From the NCBI GenBank assembly GCA_024280935.1, contig JAJRPE010000012.1, positions 1 to 43,501 on the forward strand: DNA of 43,501 bases. Direction: 5' to 3'. The notes beneath the pieces were generated by a model. The model saw nothing but the letters and a program-made list of their open reading frames with translations, did not search any database and was not told where the DNA came from. Positions 17,601 through 26,506 of the stretch are shown here, piece by piece. Positions within the stretch are counted from its first letter, which is position 1. Every line of letters starts with the position of its first letter. Origin of the DNA: Candidatus Hydrogenedentota bacterium (GTDB taxonomy: Bacteria; Hydrogenedentota; Hydrogenedentia; Hydrogenedentales; JAEUWI01). The translations under genes were made by a program, and so were the position numbers.

Positions 17601-18098
17601 GTGTACGTTCGATATTTGCCATCTCTCATGGACCGGCTCACCGACCACGAACCGGGGAAACGGCTGGAAGCGCCACGTCCGCAAGCCATGAGTTTTCAGG
17701 AGTATCGCGCAGGATTCCAGCGGGATCTCATGCGCCTGATGTCCTATGGACTCCAGCCCTCCATCGGCGAGTACGGGGGGCACCCCGAGGTTCAATCATC
17801 CGTGCTGAACTATGGCATGCCCAATCTTCTCGGTCTGGCCGACATGGGGGCCAAGCCGGCCCTTGTGGAGCAAAATATCGTCGAGGCCATTAAACGATTC
17901 GAGCCGAGGGTCAATCGCGACTCGCTGCGTGTGGCCGTATCGCGCCACGAGGATCCCAGTGACAGCACCATGAAGAATCTGGAAATAGAAATCCACGCCG
18001 AGTTGTGGGCCAAGCCCTATTCAGAGCACGTTTACCTCCTGACCAGCATCGATCTGCACAATGCCAGCGTGAAGGTAAAGGAATGGCGTAATGGATAA
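17601..18098 (+). CDS. tssE: T6SS baseplate protein TssE (gp25-like)
   Basis: TssE is the T4 gp25-like wedge protein that seeds sheath polymerisation. The product (165 aa) has the N-terminal PSLMDRLTD motif typical of TssE, and the gp25 core with VLNYGMPNL, an EAIKRFEPRV helix and a C-terminal beta hairpin. The start is a GTG with GAGG about 8 nt upstream; an internal ATG at 17628 is the alternative but would cut into the conserved N-terminus. Its last 8 nt overlap tssF, indicating translational coupling. Confidence 0.92.
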   Translation: MYVRYLPSLMDRLTDHEPGKRLEAPRPQAMSFQEYRAGFQRDLMRLMSYGLQPSIGEYGGHPEVQSSVLNYGMPNLLGLADMGAKPALVEQNIVEAIKRFEPRVNRDSLRVAVSRHEDPSDSTMKNLEIEIHAELWAKPYSEHVYLLTSIDLHNASVKVKEWRNG

Positions 18099-19971
18099 GA
18101 AGTCAGCCAACCGCCGCCGCCTGGACTATTACAACGAAGAACTCCAGTACCTGCGCGAAGTCGGGGAGGTATTTGCCAAGGAAAACCCAAAAGTCGCGGG
18201 GCGCCTCGGCTTGGAATCCTTCGAGTGCGCCGACCCTTACGTAGAACGCCTCTTGGAAGGCGTCGCCTTTCTTACCGCCCGCGTGCGGATGAAACTGGAC
18301 GACGAGTTTCCCAATTTTACCCAGAGCCTGGTCGAGACGGTATATCCCCACTACCTTTGTCCGACCCCCGCCATGACCATGGTGCAGTTTCAACCGGATT
18401 TCGCCGAACCGGCACTGGACGAGGGCGTGGTGGTTCCAAAGAACACCATGCTTCGCAGTGGCGGTGGCATCGGGGATGATTTGTCGTGCCAGTTCCGCAC
18501 AGGCCACGATGTAACGCTGTGGCCCGTTTCGCTGGTCGAGGCCGAATATTACACGCGGGAAATAAATTCTATTGGCTTGCCAGACCGGCGTGACATGGCG
18601 GCGGGGATTCGCCTTCGCCTCAAGACCATGGGCGGGCAGCTCTTCAGTGACATCGACTTAAACCGGCTGAACGTTTACATCCAGGGAGGCGGCGATTTGG
18701 GTGCCCGGCTCTATGAGGCGATTTTCTCCCATGGAGTGGGTGTCGTCATGCGGCCTGCGGGCGACCCAGTTCCCTGGCAGCGGACGCTTTCCCCAGAGCG
18801 CATTCGCCAGGTTGGCTTTGAAGACAATGAGTATCTGTTGCCCTACGGCTCCCGGTCATTTCAGGGCTATCGGCTGCTCCACGAGTTTTTCGCATTTCCA
18901 CAGCGGTACATGTTCTTCGAGATCGGTGGCCTCGGAAAGTACATGGGCAACGCGATCTCCACCGAACTCGATATATTTATTTTGCTCAAGCAGGGCGATC
19001 CGCGCCTTGAAAATGAAGTGAGTGAGTCCAACTTTGTGTTGAACTGCACGCCCGCCATCAACCTCTTTCCCCTGGAACCAGACCGTGTCGATGTTTCCGA
19101 CACCCGGTCACGTTTTCACGTGGTCGGTGATCGCACGCGGCCCTTGGATTACGAAGTCTACCAGGTGAATCAAATTACTGGCCATGGAACAGAAATGGGG
19201 GACAAGCAGGTATTCGAACCCTTCTACTCCGCCAAGGGCTACGATGCCGAGAGCCGGGCGTACTTCAGCACGTACCGAATCCCACGCCGCCTGTCGGAGC
19301 GCGAACTGAACCATGGCACCCGTTCGGGGTATGCCGGCAGCGAAGTCTACGTGTCGTTGGTTGATGCCAACGCGGCACCCTATAGTCCCGATATTCGTCA
19401 GCTTTCTCTCCAGACCTTGTGTACGAACCGCGATCTGCCGTTGCTCATGCAGCCCGGCATGACCAATTCAGACTTTGTTATGGATCTGAACGCGCCCATC
19501 GAAGGCGTGCGCGTAGTGGCCGGTCCCACGCCGCCCCGCGCGTCCCTCGCCGAAGGACCCTACACGTGGCGGGTCATCAACCACCTTTCCCTGAATTATC
19601 TGTCCCTTATGGATACCGAAGAGGGGGACGCTGCGGCCACGTTGCGAGAATTACTCGGCCTTTATGGCAATATTTCCGACCCTGGCACCCGCAAGCAGAT
19701 CAATAGCCTGCGCAATGTCCAGAGCGCACCCATCACACGGCGTGTTCATGGTCCCGGCCAGATTGCGTTTGCCCGGGGCCTCGAAATCCTCGTTACCATG
19801 GACGAAGAGTCGATTGAGGGCGCGGGCTCGTTCCTGCTGGGGGCGGTACTCGAGCGATTTTTCGCCAAACATGTTTCATTGAACTCATTTACCGAGACCG
19901 TTATTCAAACGGCTGACCAAGGAGAAATCAAGCGTTGGCAAGCGAGATTGGGACAGCGGAAGCTGGTATAA
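18091..19971 (+). CDS. tssF: T6SS baseplate protein TssF
   Basis: TssF forms the baseplate wedge with TssG. The protein (626 aa, normal length) begins with the characteristic block YYNEELQYLREVGEVFAKEN and the phrases ADPYVERLLEGVAFLTARV and YPHYLCPTPAM. It also has the mid-protein FEIGGLGKY and the C-terminal FFAKHVSLNSFTETV segment. It overlaps tssE by 8 nt and tssG by 37 nt, so the three baseplate genes are probably translated together. Confidence 0.95.
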   Translation: MDKKSANRRRLDYYNEELQYLREVGEVFAKENPKVAGRLGLESFECADPYVERLLEGVAFLTARVRMKLDDEFPNFTQSLVETVYPHYLCPTPAMTMVQFQPDFAEPALDEGVVVPKNTMLRSGGGIGDDLSCQFRTGHDVTLWPVSLVEAEYYTREINSIGLPDRRDMAAGIRLRLKTMGGQLFSDIDLNRLNVYIQGGGDLGARLYEAIFSHGVGVVMRPAGDPVPWQRTLSPERIRQVGFEDNEYLLPYGSRSFQGYRLLHEFFAFPQRYMFFEIGGLGKYMGNAISTELDIFILLKQGDPRLENEVSESNFVLNCTPAINLFPLEPDRVDVSDTRSRFHVVGDRTRPLDYEVYQVNQITGHGTEMGDKQVFEPFYSAKGYDAESRAYFSTYRIPRRLSERELNHGTRSGYAGSEVYVSLVDANAAPYSPDIRQLSLQTLCTNRDLPLLMQPGMTNSDFVMDLNAPIEGVRVVAGPTPPRASLAEGPYTWRVINHLSLNYLSLMDTEEGDAAATLRELLGLYGNISDPGTRKQINSLRNVQSAPITRRVHGPGQIAFARGLEILVTMDEESIEGAGSFLLGAVLERFFAKHVSLNSFTETVIQTADQGEIKRWQARLGQRKLV

Positions 19972-20984
19972 AAGACCGTCTCGCCAAGCAACCCGGCACG
20001 GTTAACTTTTTCCAGGCGATACGTCGCCTGGAGGGCGAGGAACCCGGGAAGGCGCATGTCGGTTTTTCCCACCACCTTCACGACGACATTCTTCGGTTTG
20101 GCCAGAATCTGGGCCTGACCTTCGAAGCCGCACCCGTCGAGCATTTTGACGAAGATCCAGAAAGCACCGCGCCGCCCAAGATGAAGGTAAACTTCATGGG
20201 ACTCCTTGGGCCGAATGGTCCCATGCCGCTCAATCTTACCGAGTCCCTCTATGAACGGCTGCTCCACGACAAAGATAAGAGCCATCCCGAGTTCCTGGAT
20301 GTCTTGCAGACACGCATAATCTCGCTCTTCTATCGGGCATGGGCCGAATGCCAGACCACAGCATCCTACGAGCGCACCCGCCACGGGTCCTTTTCAAAAT
20401 ACGTTTCCAGCCTTATTGGCGTCGGCTCCGAGGCCTTCGTCGAGCGCGATTCTATTCGTGACGATGGCAAGCGTTACTATTCGGCGTGGCTCGCGATGCA
20501 GACCCGGGACTCCGAAGGTCTCTGCGCCATATTGGGCGACTATTTTGGTGTCCCCGCATCCGTTGAAGAGTTTGTGGGCCAGTGGATCGATGTCCCTGAC
20601 GACTGTTGCTGCCGATTGGGCGAGAGTCGGAGCACGGGCAAGGTGGGGCAGAACGTGATTCTGGGAAGCCGATTCTGGGATCGCCAGCAGAAATTCCGTA
20701 TTCGTCTGGGTGCTATGGATTGGCAGCGTTACCAGAGTATGTTGCCTTCCGGCGACCATCTGGAACACCTCATCGATTGGGTGCGGAATTATATCGGCGA
20801 GGAGCTTGAGTGGGATGTATGTCTCATTCTCAAGCGGGACGAAGTGCCCCAGACTTGTCTGGGCGTGCAGGGCCAACTGGGCTGGACTACGTGGCTGAAG
20901 GGTGCGGAGGCGGGCTTTGATCACGACCCGGAGGACTTGCGCATGGACCGCATGACCTTGGTGTCCCGATTTCGACAGTTGTAA
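19935..20984 (+). CDS. tssG: T6SS baseplate protein TssG
   Basis: TssG partners TssF in the wedge. The 349-aa protein has the typical opening (NFFQAIRRLE), the GLLGPNGPMPLNLTE block with the following RLLHDKDKSHPEFLD, and FYRAWAECQ. The C-terminal part contains the LRMDRMTLVSRF-like ending of the family. The start is a TTG with AGGAGA about 9 nt upstream, inside the 3' end of tssF (37-nt overlap). It is followed by a 534-nt non-coding stretch with repeats before vgrG. Confidence 0.93.
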   Translation: MASEIGTAEAGIKDRLAKQPGTVNFFQAIRRLEGEEPGKAHVGFSHHLHDDILRFGQNLGLTFEAAPVEHFDEDPESTAPPKMKVNFMGLLGPNGPMPLNLTESLYERLLHDKDKSHPEFLDVLQTRIISLFYRAWAECQTTASYERTRHGSFSKYVSSLIGVGSEAFVERDSIRDDGKRYYSAWLAMQTRDSEGLCAILGDYFGVPASVEEFVGQWIDVPDDCCCRLGESRSTGKVGQNVILGSRFWDRQQKFRIRLGAMDWQRYQSMLPSGDHLEHLIDWVRNYIGEELEWDVCLILKRDEVPQTCLGVQGQLGWTTWLKGAEAGFDHDPEDLRMDRMTLVSRFRQL

Positions 20985-21068
20985 AAAGCTAAGCACCCGT
21001 ATACAGTAGAAAGTCGTAAGGTCTCGCCGAATCTACGTTGCAAAAAATTGAACAAACAAGAATTGAAC

Positions 21069-21108
21069 CACGAATAGACACGAATAGACACGAATTTTCA
21101 CGAATTAA
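21069..21108. repeat. Four tandem copies of a 10-bp CACGAATAGA-type repeat
   Basis: CACGAATAGA, CACGAATAGA, CACGAATTTT and CACGAATTAA follow each other head to tail from 21069. Similar ACACGAAT/ACACGGAT arrays occur between genes in many bacterial genomes with no settled function. The rest of 20985-21180 shows nothing else I can name. Confidence 0.7.
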
Positions 21109-21181
21109 TAAACAATAGGATTGGCGTGTTTTTTTGTAGATACAGACGCTGCGAAATCCGTCGTTTTGAGAGTTGTTCTTT

Positions 21182-21370
21182 GGCCTGAAAGGCCTGAATA
21201 GGTTAGTCAGGGCAACGCCCTGGGTCGGTTGGCATCACAAAACGAAACGCCCTGAAAGGGCACAATAGAGATGTGTTGGTATGTTGTTATGCCCTTTCAG
21301 GGCGCAAGAGAATGCACGGCCATTAACCCAGGGCGTTGCCCTGGGCTAACCTCTTGTGCCCCTTCGGGGC
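21182..21370. repeat. REP/REPIN-like cluster of palindromes between tssG and vgrG
   Basis: Five short palindromes are packed here: GGCCTgaaAGGCC (21182-21194), CAGGGCAACGCCCTG (21208-21222), GCCCTgaAAGGGC (21249-21261), GCCCTttcAGGGC (21291-21303) and CCCAGGGCgttGCCCTGGG (21327-21345). GCCCCTTCGGGGC (21358-21370) follows. The block at 21201-21261 and the block at 21291-21350 are inverted copies of each other, both with GTTAG + CAGGGCAACGCCCTGGGT + GCCCTGAAAGGGC. That is the layout of paired REP elements moved by RAYT-type transposases. No transposase gene is present. Confidence 0.7.
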
Positions 21371-21518
21371 GCTGGACCGTAACCGACCACGTATGTTTTT
21401 CTGTCGTTCCTACAGGACTGAATTGATCCGGTGCGGTCAACGACTTCGTTAAGTAATCAGAACAAAGCCGTGAATTTTCAACGTTGGACGGTGCTAGACG
21501 CAGGCAGGTATAGACACA

Positions 21519-23669
21519 ATGGCTAGAACGCAAGATACTCGTTGGGCGAGCATAGAAACGCCGCTGGGCAAGGATAAGCTCCTCTTTCGCCGCATGGCGG
21601 GCGTGGAGGAGTTGGGCCGTATCTTCCAATATGAGTTGGAGCTTTGCAGCGAAGACACGAACATCACCTTCGACGACATCATCGGGCAGAATGTCACCAT
21701 TCGGATGAACTACGCAGCGTCGGATGCCCGCTTTATCAACGGCGTGGTGAGCCGCTTTTCGCGCACCCAGGAGGTGGAAGACCTTACCTACTATCAAGCC
21801 ACGGTGGTCCCCGCCGCCTGGTTTCTTACGCGCACCGCCGATTGCCGTATCTACCAGAGTATGGATGCGGCCGCTATCATCAAGGATGTCCTGAAGGAAC
21901 AGGGTATCACGGATGTGGAGTACAAGCTTGGCAGCACCACCTATCCTACCCGCGAATTCACCGTCATGTACCGGGAGTCCTACTTCGAGTTCATCTCACG
22001 GCTGATGGAGCAAGAGGGCATTTATTACTACTTCAAGCACGAAGACGGCAAGCATACCATGGTGCTCATTAATGCGAGCAGCCTCCACGAGGCACAGCCC
22101 GGCTTCGAGGAGATGGAGTTTAACCCCCGTGACCCCGGTTCCATCGACCAGGACAGCATCTTCTATTGGGTGGAAATGGGACTTTTTGAAAGCAACCATT
22201 TCACCTACGCCGACTACAGTCTGGAAACACCCAAGAACATTATGTTCGGTGAGTCGGAGGTGTCGCGGGGCAACGCCAAGGCCAATCTCAAGCGATTCGA
22301 CTATCCTGGGCGCTACAGCGTGGTGGCTGATGCCGCCAACTACGCCAAGTACCGTGCGGAGGAGTTTCAGGCGGGTTACCAGACGTTTAAGGCGGAATGC
22401 GTCATTCGGGGGGCGGCGTGCGGCGCGCTCTTTGCCATGACGGGCTATCCCCTGGCCTCGCAAAACACGGACTACATCATTACGTCCACCACCATCAATG
22501 TGGTGGGCGATGACTACACCTCGTCGCCCGTGGAAGAGCAGAAGCTGGATCCGTTCAAGTGCAGCTTCATGGCCATCAAGAAGACCGAGCAATATCGCAG
22601 CGAGAGTGTAACGCGCAAGCCTTTTGTCCACGGTCCCCAGACCGCTATTGTGGTTGGCCCATCGGGCGATGAAATTCACACCGACGAGTATGGCCGCATC
22701 AAGGTTCAGTTTCATTGGGACCGCTACGGAAAGTCCGATGAAAACAGCTCGTGCTTTATTCGTCTTGCCCAGAATTGGGCCGGGAAGAATTGGGGTGCCG
22801 TGACCCTGCCCCGAATCGGGCAGGAGGTGGTGGTGGAGTTTCTCGAAGGCGACCCGGACCGGCCCATTATCATCGGTTCCCTCTACAACGCCGACAACAA
22901 GCCGCCCTACGCCTTGCCTACCAACATGACCATGACCGTCATGAAAAGCAACACCAGCAAGGGCGGTGAAGGCTTCAACGAAATTCGCTTTGAGGACAAA
23001 AAAGAAAACGAGCAGATTTTTGTTCATGGCCAGAAAAACTTCGACAAGCGTATCCTGAACGATTCATTCGAATGGGTTGGCAATGATCACCATCTGCAAG
23101 TGATCAATGATCGCAAAGAGAAGGTGGACAACGACAAGCACGAGACGGTGGGGCGTGATCATATTGAGCTTATCGAGCGCGACCACAACGTGACGATCAA
23201 GGGCAAGGAAGCCATTAAGATCACGGACAGCCACAGTTCCACCGTGGAAGGGGATGTCATTGAGGTCTACAAGGCGAACCATTCGGAAGAGGTGACGGCG
23301 GACTACTTCCTCAAGGGTGATAATATCTGTATTGAAGCCGCGACCAATGTCACCATCAAGGTGGGCGATTCTTATATTGCCATCGAATCCGGCGGTGTTA
23401 CCATTGGCACGACGGGCGATATCGAGCTCAAGGCCGATGGTGATATTGTGCTGGAAGCGGGTGGCGATTGCACGGTTACGGCAGACGGCAATATAGAATT
23501 GGAATCCACCGGCGATACGACCATTGCGGCCACCGGTTCGGGCGAGTTCTCCGGTACCGGCGGGCTGACCCTGAGTTCCGACGCAACGGCTGAAATGTCC
23601 AGTCCAGCGACGACGGTAAGTGGTGATGGCAGCCTGACCCTTGAAGGCGGCATGGTCAGTATTAATTAG
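21519..23669 (+). CDS. vgrG: T6SS spike protein VgrG (TssI)
   Basis: VgrG is the trimeric puncturing spike on top of the Hcp tube and the docking site for adaptors and effectors. The 716-aa protein has a gp27-like/Phage_GPD region (about 10-330), and a gp5 OB-fold with HTDEYGRIKVQFHWDRYGK and VTLPRIGQEVVVEFLEGDPD (about 385-450). A beta-helical needle of short repeats such as GDIELKADGDIVLEAGGD runs from about 480 to the end. It stops at the needle: no C-terminal effector or TTR extension is fused. Instead a free TTR-like protein is encoded 14 nt downstream. The start ATG has a weak AGG upstream. Confidence 0.95.
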   Translation: MARTQDTRWASIETPLGKDKLLFRRMAGVEELGRIFQYELELCSEDTNITFDDIIGQNVTIRMNYAASDARFINGVVSRFSRTQEVEDLTYYQATVVPAAWFLTRTADCRIYQSMDAAAIIKDVLKEQGITDVEYKLGSTTYPTREFTVMYRESYFEFISRLMEQEGIYYYFKHEDGKHTMVLINASSLHEAQPGFEEMEFNPRDPGSIDQDSIFYWVEMGLFESNHFTYADYSLETPKNIMFGESEVSRGNAKANLKRFDYPGRYSVVADAANYAKYRAEEFQAGYQTFKAECVIRGAACGALFAMTGYPLASQNTDYIITSTTINVVGDDYTSSPVEEQKLDPFKCSFMAIKKTEQYRSESVTRKPFVHGPQTAIVVGPSGDEIHTDEYGRIKVQFHWDRYGKSDENSSCFIRLAQNWAGKNWGAVTLPRIGQEVVVEFLEGDPDRPIIIGSLYNADNKPPYALPTNMTMTVMKSNTSKGGEGFNEIRFEDKKENEQIFVHGQKNFDKRILNDSFEWVGNDHHLQVINDRKEKVDNDKHETVGRDHIELIERDHNVTIKGKEAIKITDSHSSTVEGDVIEVYKANHSEEVTADYFLKGDNICIEAATNVTIKVGDSYIAIESGGVTIGTTGDIELKADGDIVLEAGGDCTVTADGNIELESTGDTTIAATGSGEFSGTGGLTLSSDATAEMSSPATTVSGDGSLTLEGGMVSIN

Positions 23670-23683
23670 CGGAGATTGTAACA

Positions 23684-24226
23684 ATGCCCGATCCCAAAGA
23701 TGGTGAAGCTGGTTCCGCAGTAGAACCTGCCGAGGCCGTGGCTCCGGAATTGGCCGACGAGGCCGATCCGGGCCAGGTGGCCGAGGTCAGGGCCGAGCAG
23801 ATAGAGGCCGAAACCGGCAAGTACGGCACCAAAAAGGTGTCGCCCTACAAGGCCCCCACGGCTGATGAGCAGGAGGCGGAGGCGAAGAAGGCCGAGAAAC
23901 AGAAAAAGAAGCAGAAAAAAGCCCGAAGCGAGGCTGACGAAGAGATTTCAGAAGAAGCCGCCGAGGAAGAGGCCCGGTCAGAGCAGCTAATGGTTGTCCA
24001 GGAGACGACGGTAAAGAAGACCGTCGATTGGATTGAGATCGAGTTGGTCGGTATGGACGACAGTCCCATTGCGGGCATGCCCTACGAGGTTATTCTGCCC
24101 GATGGAAAGACGGTCGACCGAGGCACTCTGGACACCAAAGGCAAGGCTAAATTGGTTGGCATAGCTTCGGGAAATTGCCAGATTAGCTTTCCAGAATTGG
24201 ATCAGGAAGCCTGGGAAGAGATTTAG
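23684..24226 (+). CDS. Stand-alone transthyretin-like VgrG-associated adaptor (inferred)
   Basis: The 180-aa protein has an acidic, Ala/Glu-rich N-terminus with the short motif KYGTKKVSPYKAP (about 46-58). A highly charged Lys/Glu coiled-coil-like linker follows (about 60-100). The C-terminal 67-residue beta domain starts DWIEIELVGMDDSPIAGMPY and ends CQISFPELDQEAWEE. That domain resembles the transthyretin-like modules found fused to VgrG C-termini, where they recruit effectors or PAAR proteins. Here it is separate but sits 14 nt after vgrG, so I infer a spike adaptor. There is no signal peptide. Family assignment is by pattern only; the linker is low complexity and could be simple structure. 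Confidence 0.65.
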   Translation: MPDPKDGEAGSAVEPAEAVAPELADEADPGQVAEVRAEQIEAETGKYGTKKVSPYKAPTADEQEAEAKKAEKQKKKQKKARSEADEEISEEAAEEEARSEQLMVVQETTVKKTVDWIEIELVGMDDSPIAGMPYEVILPDGKTVDRGTLDTKGKAKLVGIASGNCQISFPELDQEAWEEI

Positions 24227-24261
24227 TAGGCGAAATTCCGTTCCCGAATAGAAGAAAAGCC

Positions 24262-24292
24262 TTGACATGGGCTATTGGTCGCTGTGTACCAT
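24262..24292 (+). promoter_or_regulatory. Possible promoter before tssJ-K-L-M
   Basis: A perfect TTGACA (24262-24267) lies in the 209-nt gap after the adaptor gene. TACCAT (24287-24292) is the best -10, but the 19-base spacer is long. Hairpin CGACCAT-cgggc-ATGGTCG follows at 24304-24322. The site could give the membrane-complex genes an internal start. Confidence 0.3.
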
Positions 24293-24435
24293 GAGGGTCT
24301 ATTCGACCATCGGGCATGGTCGGAACCTGTTTTGATTGTTGCGGATAGGACCCTTCTTGGGAGGGTCGCTCAGGCTGTGTGTTCCGGGCTGGATTTATCA
24401 GAACAGCCAGGTCGAGATTTGCGAAGGAGAACACG

Positions 24436-25062
24436 TTGTACCGTTGGGCTTGTATGACGACATTGGACGTCGGAAGTGGTGTGTCTGGGCGCAGCCCTGG
24501 CCGCGTTCGTGCGGGCTTGCGTTTGCTCTGTCTCGGCACCCTCGTGGCGGTGGCCGCAGGCGGGATAAGTGGGTGCGCCTCCAAGAAGCGTGATGCCTTC
24601 AATGTTAAACTCACCATGGACGTGGAGTCGTTCCGGAGTCCCCAGACGGGTGAGTTGCCGTCCATCGATGTGGATATATTCGCGGCAAATGCCTCCGAAG
24701 AGGGCGTTCTCAAAACCCTGAAGGTGCGCGAGTACTTCGACACCGACAATGCCTATCGCGCAGGCGTGGGTGCGTTCAGCGTCCGCTTTACCAACCAGGA
24801 TCTGGCACCGAAGAAACTGTCGCGGCGAAGCCATTACTGGAAAGAATGGAAGCGCAAGGGTGCCAAGACGATTTATATTATCGCCAATTTGCCCGAGCGG
24901 CCCGGTGAAAATCCGGAGTTCGTTCAGATCCGCTCGGTACTGGCCCTGCCCTTGGACCGAAAATTGTGGCCCAATGGATTTTTCACACCACGGACCAAGA
25001 CGCTCAAGATACTCGTTCTGCCGAGCGGCCTGGTCAGCGAGACGACCCAGCGTCGCCAGTAG
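24436..25062 (+). CDS. tssJ: TssJ-like T6SS outer-membrane lipoprotein
   Basis: TssJ anchors the TssL/TssM complex to the outer membrane. The protein (208 aa from TTG 24436) has an N-terminal hydrophobic segment LLCLGTLVAVAAG and a lipobox ISGC, so it is a lipoprotein. After this comes a beta-rich domain with VKLTMDVESF, the middle VGAFSVRFTN and TKTLKILVLPSG near the end. Sequence similarity to proteobacterial TssJ is weak; I call it from lipidation, size and its place directly before tssK-tssL-tssM. I chose the TTG because AAGGAG lies 6 nt before it; an ATG at 24454 is the alternative, with no good Shine-Dalgarno. Confidence 0.7.
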   Translation: MYRWACMTTLDVGSGVSGRSPGRVRAGLRLLCLGTLVAVAAGGISGCASKKRDAFNVKLTMDVESFRSPQTGELPSIDVDIFAANASEEGVLKTLKVREYFDTDNAYRAGVGAFSVRFTNQDLAPKKLSRRSHYWKEWKRKGAKTIYIIANLPERPGENPEFVQIRSVLALPLDRKLWPNGFFTPRTKTLKILVLPSGLVSETTQRRQ

Positions 25063-25126
25063 GAGAGGGTAGGCCGGGAAGATGCCCTGGTGGCAACTTC
25101 CGGCGCGAAGATAGAGAAAGACAGCG

Positions 25127-26503
25127 ATGACGCAGCATATTCACTGGCATGAAGGGCTTTTCTTACAGCCCCACCACATGCAACAGATGCAACAGAACAT
25201 CATTACCCAGATTCGCGCCGAGCGACGTATGGGATTTGCCTACGGGTATGGCGTCATCGAATCGGAGTTGTCCGATGACTCGCTGCGCAACATGCTCGTG
25301 CAGTTCAAGCACCTCCGGGTGATCATGCCCAGCGGCCAGGAAGTGGAATACCCCGCCAGCGCGGACTTGCCGCCCCTCAACCTTCAGGCCGCCTTCGATT
25401 CCGGCGCGGAAGCGGTCACCGTGATGATCGGCGTGCCCCTTTGGGATCCGAACGGGGCGAATGTTGTGGCGAGCGACAATGATGACGGTTGGCGGAGCCG
25501 CCGCATTTACAAACTCGACGAAATCGAGCGGCCTGATGAAAACACCGGGGTCCATTCCCACCCCATGCTGGTGCGCCGGGTCAATGCCCGTCTGCTCCTC
25601 AGCACCGACGACATTGGTGGTTTGGAAGTCTTGCCCTTGGTGCGGATTACCCGCTCCACCTCCGACAGTGCGGGATTGCCTGCGCTGGACCCGCTTTTTA
25701 TCCCGCCGTGCCTCTTGCTCCACGGCTACGCCCAACTGCTGGCGATTGTTCGCGACCTCTCCAATCAGGTAGACGCGAATCGACGTGATTTGGTGACCCG
25801 TGTGGCCCGTGGTGGCTCCCGTGGCGACTCCGCAAGGGAGGCCAAGTTTCAATCCGAGCATGTGTTCTTCCTTCAGACCCTCAATAAGTACAGCGGACGT
25901 TTGGCATCTCTGATTCGTGTGCCGGGCATTACGCCCTTCGACATGTACCTGACGCTGCGGGACCTCCTCGGCGAGTTGGCAACCCTGGTGCCGGGCTACG
26001 ATGCCATGGAGGTTGCCCACTACGACCATGATCGCCCGGCGGTGGTCTTTGGCGAATTGAGCGACAAGATTCGGGATCTCCTCCAACTCATCGCCAACCA
26101 GCGCTTCCGCCGCGTCGAGTTTCGCGAGGAAGACGAGTTCTTCGTCGCCGATCTTTCGTCCGTCGAACTCAGCGAGGCCTCGGTCTGCTATCTGGCCGTG
26201 GAGACCGAAGAAGATCCCCGCACCCTCGTCAAGCTGGTGGAGGCCCAGGACCGCTTCAAGGCCATGGCCAAAAGCAATATCCACCAGCGTGTGCGCGGCC
26301 TGACCCTCCGCGAGGAGCGGGAGGTGCCCCTCGATCTGCCCGCCCAGCCGGGGCTCCATTATTTCCGTATTGAGCCGGACGACAACCGGGCGCTGTGGCG
26401 GCGCATTATCGTGGAGAATTCCATGGCGATACGCTTTACCGTCTCTGATCCGGTGGACTATAAATTTACCCTCTACACCACCTACACCGATGTTGGAGAG
26501 TAG
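25127..26503 (+). CDS. tssK: T6SS baseplate-membrane connector TssK
   Basis: TssK links the baseplate to the TssL/TssM membrane complex. The 458-aa protein starts with the family signature IHWHEGLFLQPHHMQQ, followed by the shell-domain segments LQFKH-like LVQFKHLRVIMPSG and HSHPMLVRRVNARLL. It has the typical C-terminal receptor-binding domain ending in the RIIVENSMAIRF region. Length is normal (about 440-460). It ends 3 nt before tssL. Confidence 0.96.
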   Translation: MTQHIHWHEGLFLQPHHMQQMQQNIITQIRAERRMGFAYGYGVIESELSDDSLRNMLVQFKHLRVIMPSGQEVEYPASADLPPLNLQAAFDSGAEAVTVMIGVPLWDPNGANVVASDNDDGWRSRRIYKLDEIERPDENTGVHSHPMLVRRVNARLLLSTDDIGGLEVLPLVRITRSTSDSAGLPALDPLFIPPCLLLHGYAQLLAIVRDLSNQVDANRRDLVTRVARGGSRGDSAREAKFQSEHVFFLQTLNKYSGRLASLIRVPGITPFDMYLTLRDLLGELATLVPGYDAMEVAHYDHDRPAVVFGELSDKIRDLLQLIANQRFRRVEFREEDEFFVADLSSVELSEASVCYLAVETEEDPRTLVKLVEAQDRFKAMAKSNIHQRVRGLTLREEREVPLDLPAQPGLHYFRIEPDDNRALWRRIIVENSMAIRFTVSDPVDYKFTLYTTYTDVGE

Positions 26504-26506
26504 GCC

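Noticed and set aside
21069-21108. CRISPR-like array
   Set aside because: Repeats are 10 bp without spacers; no cas genes are present.
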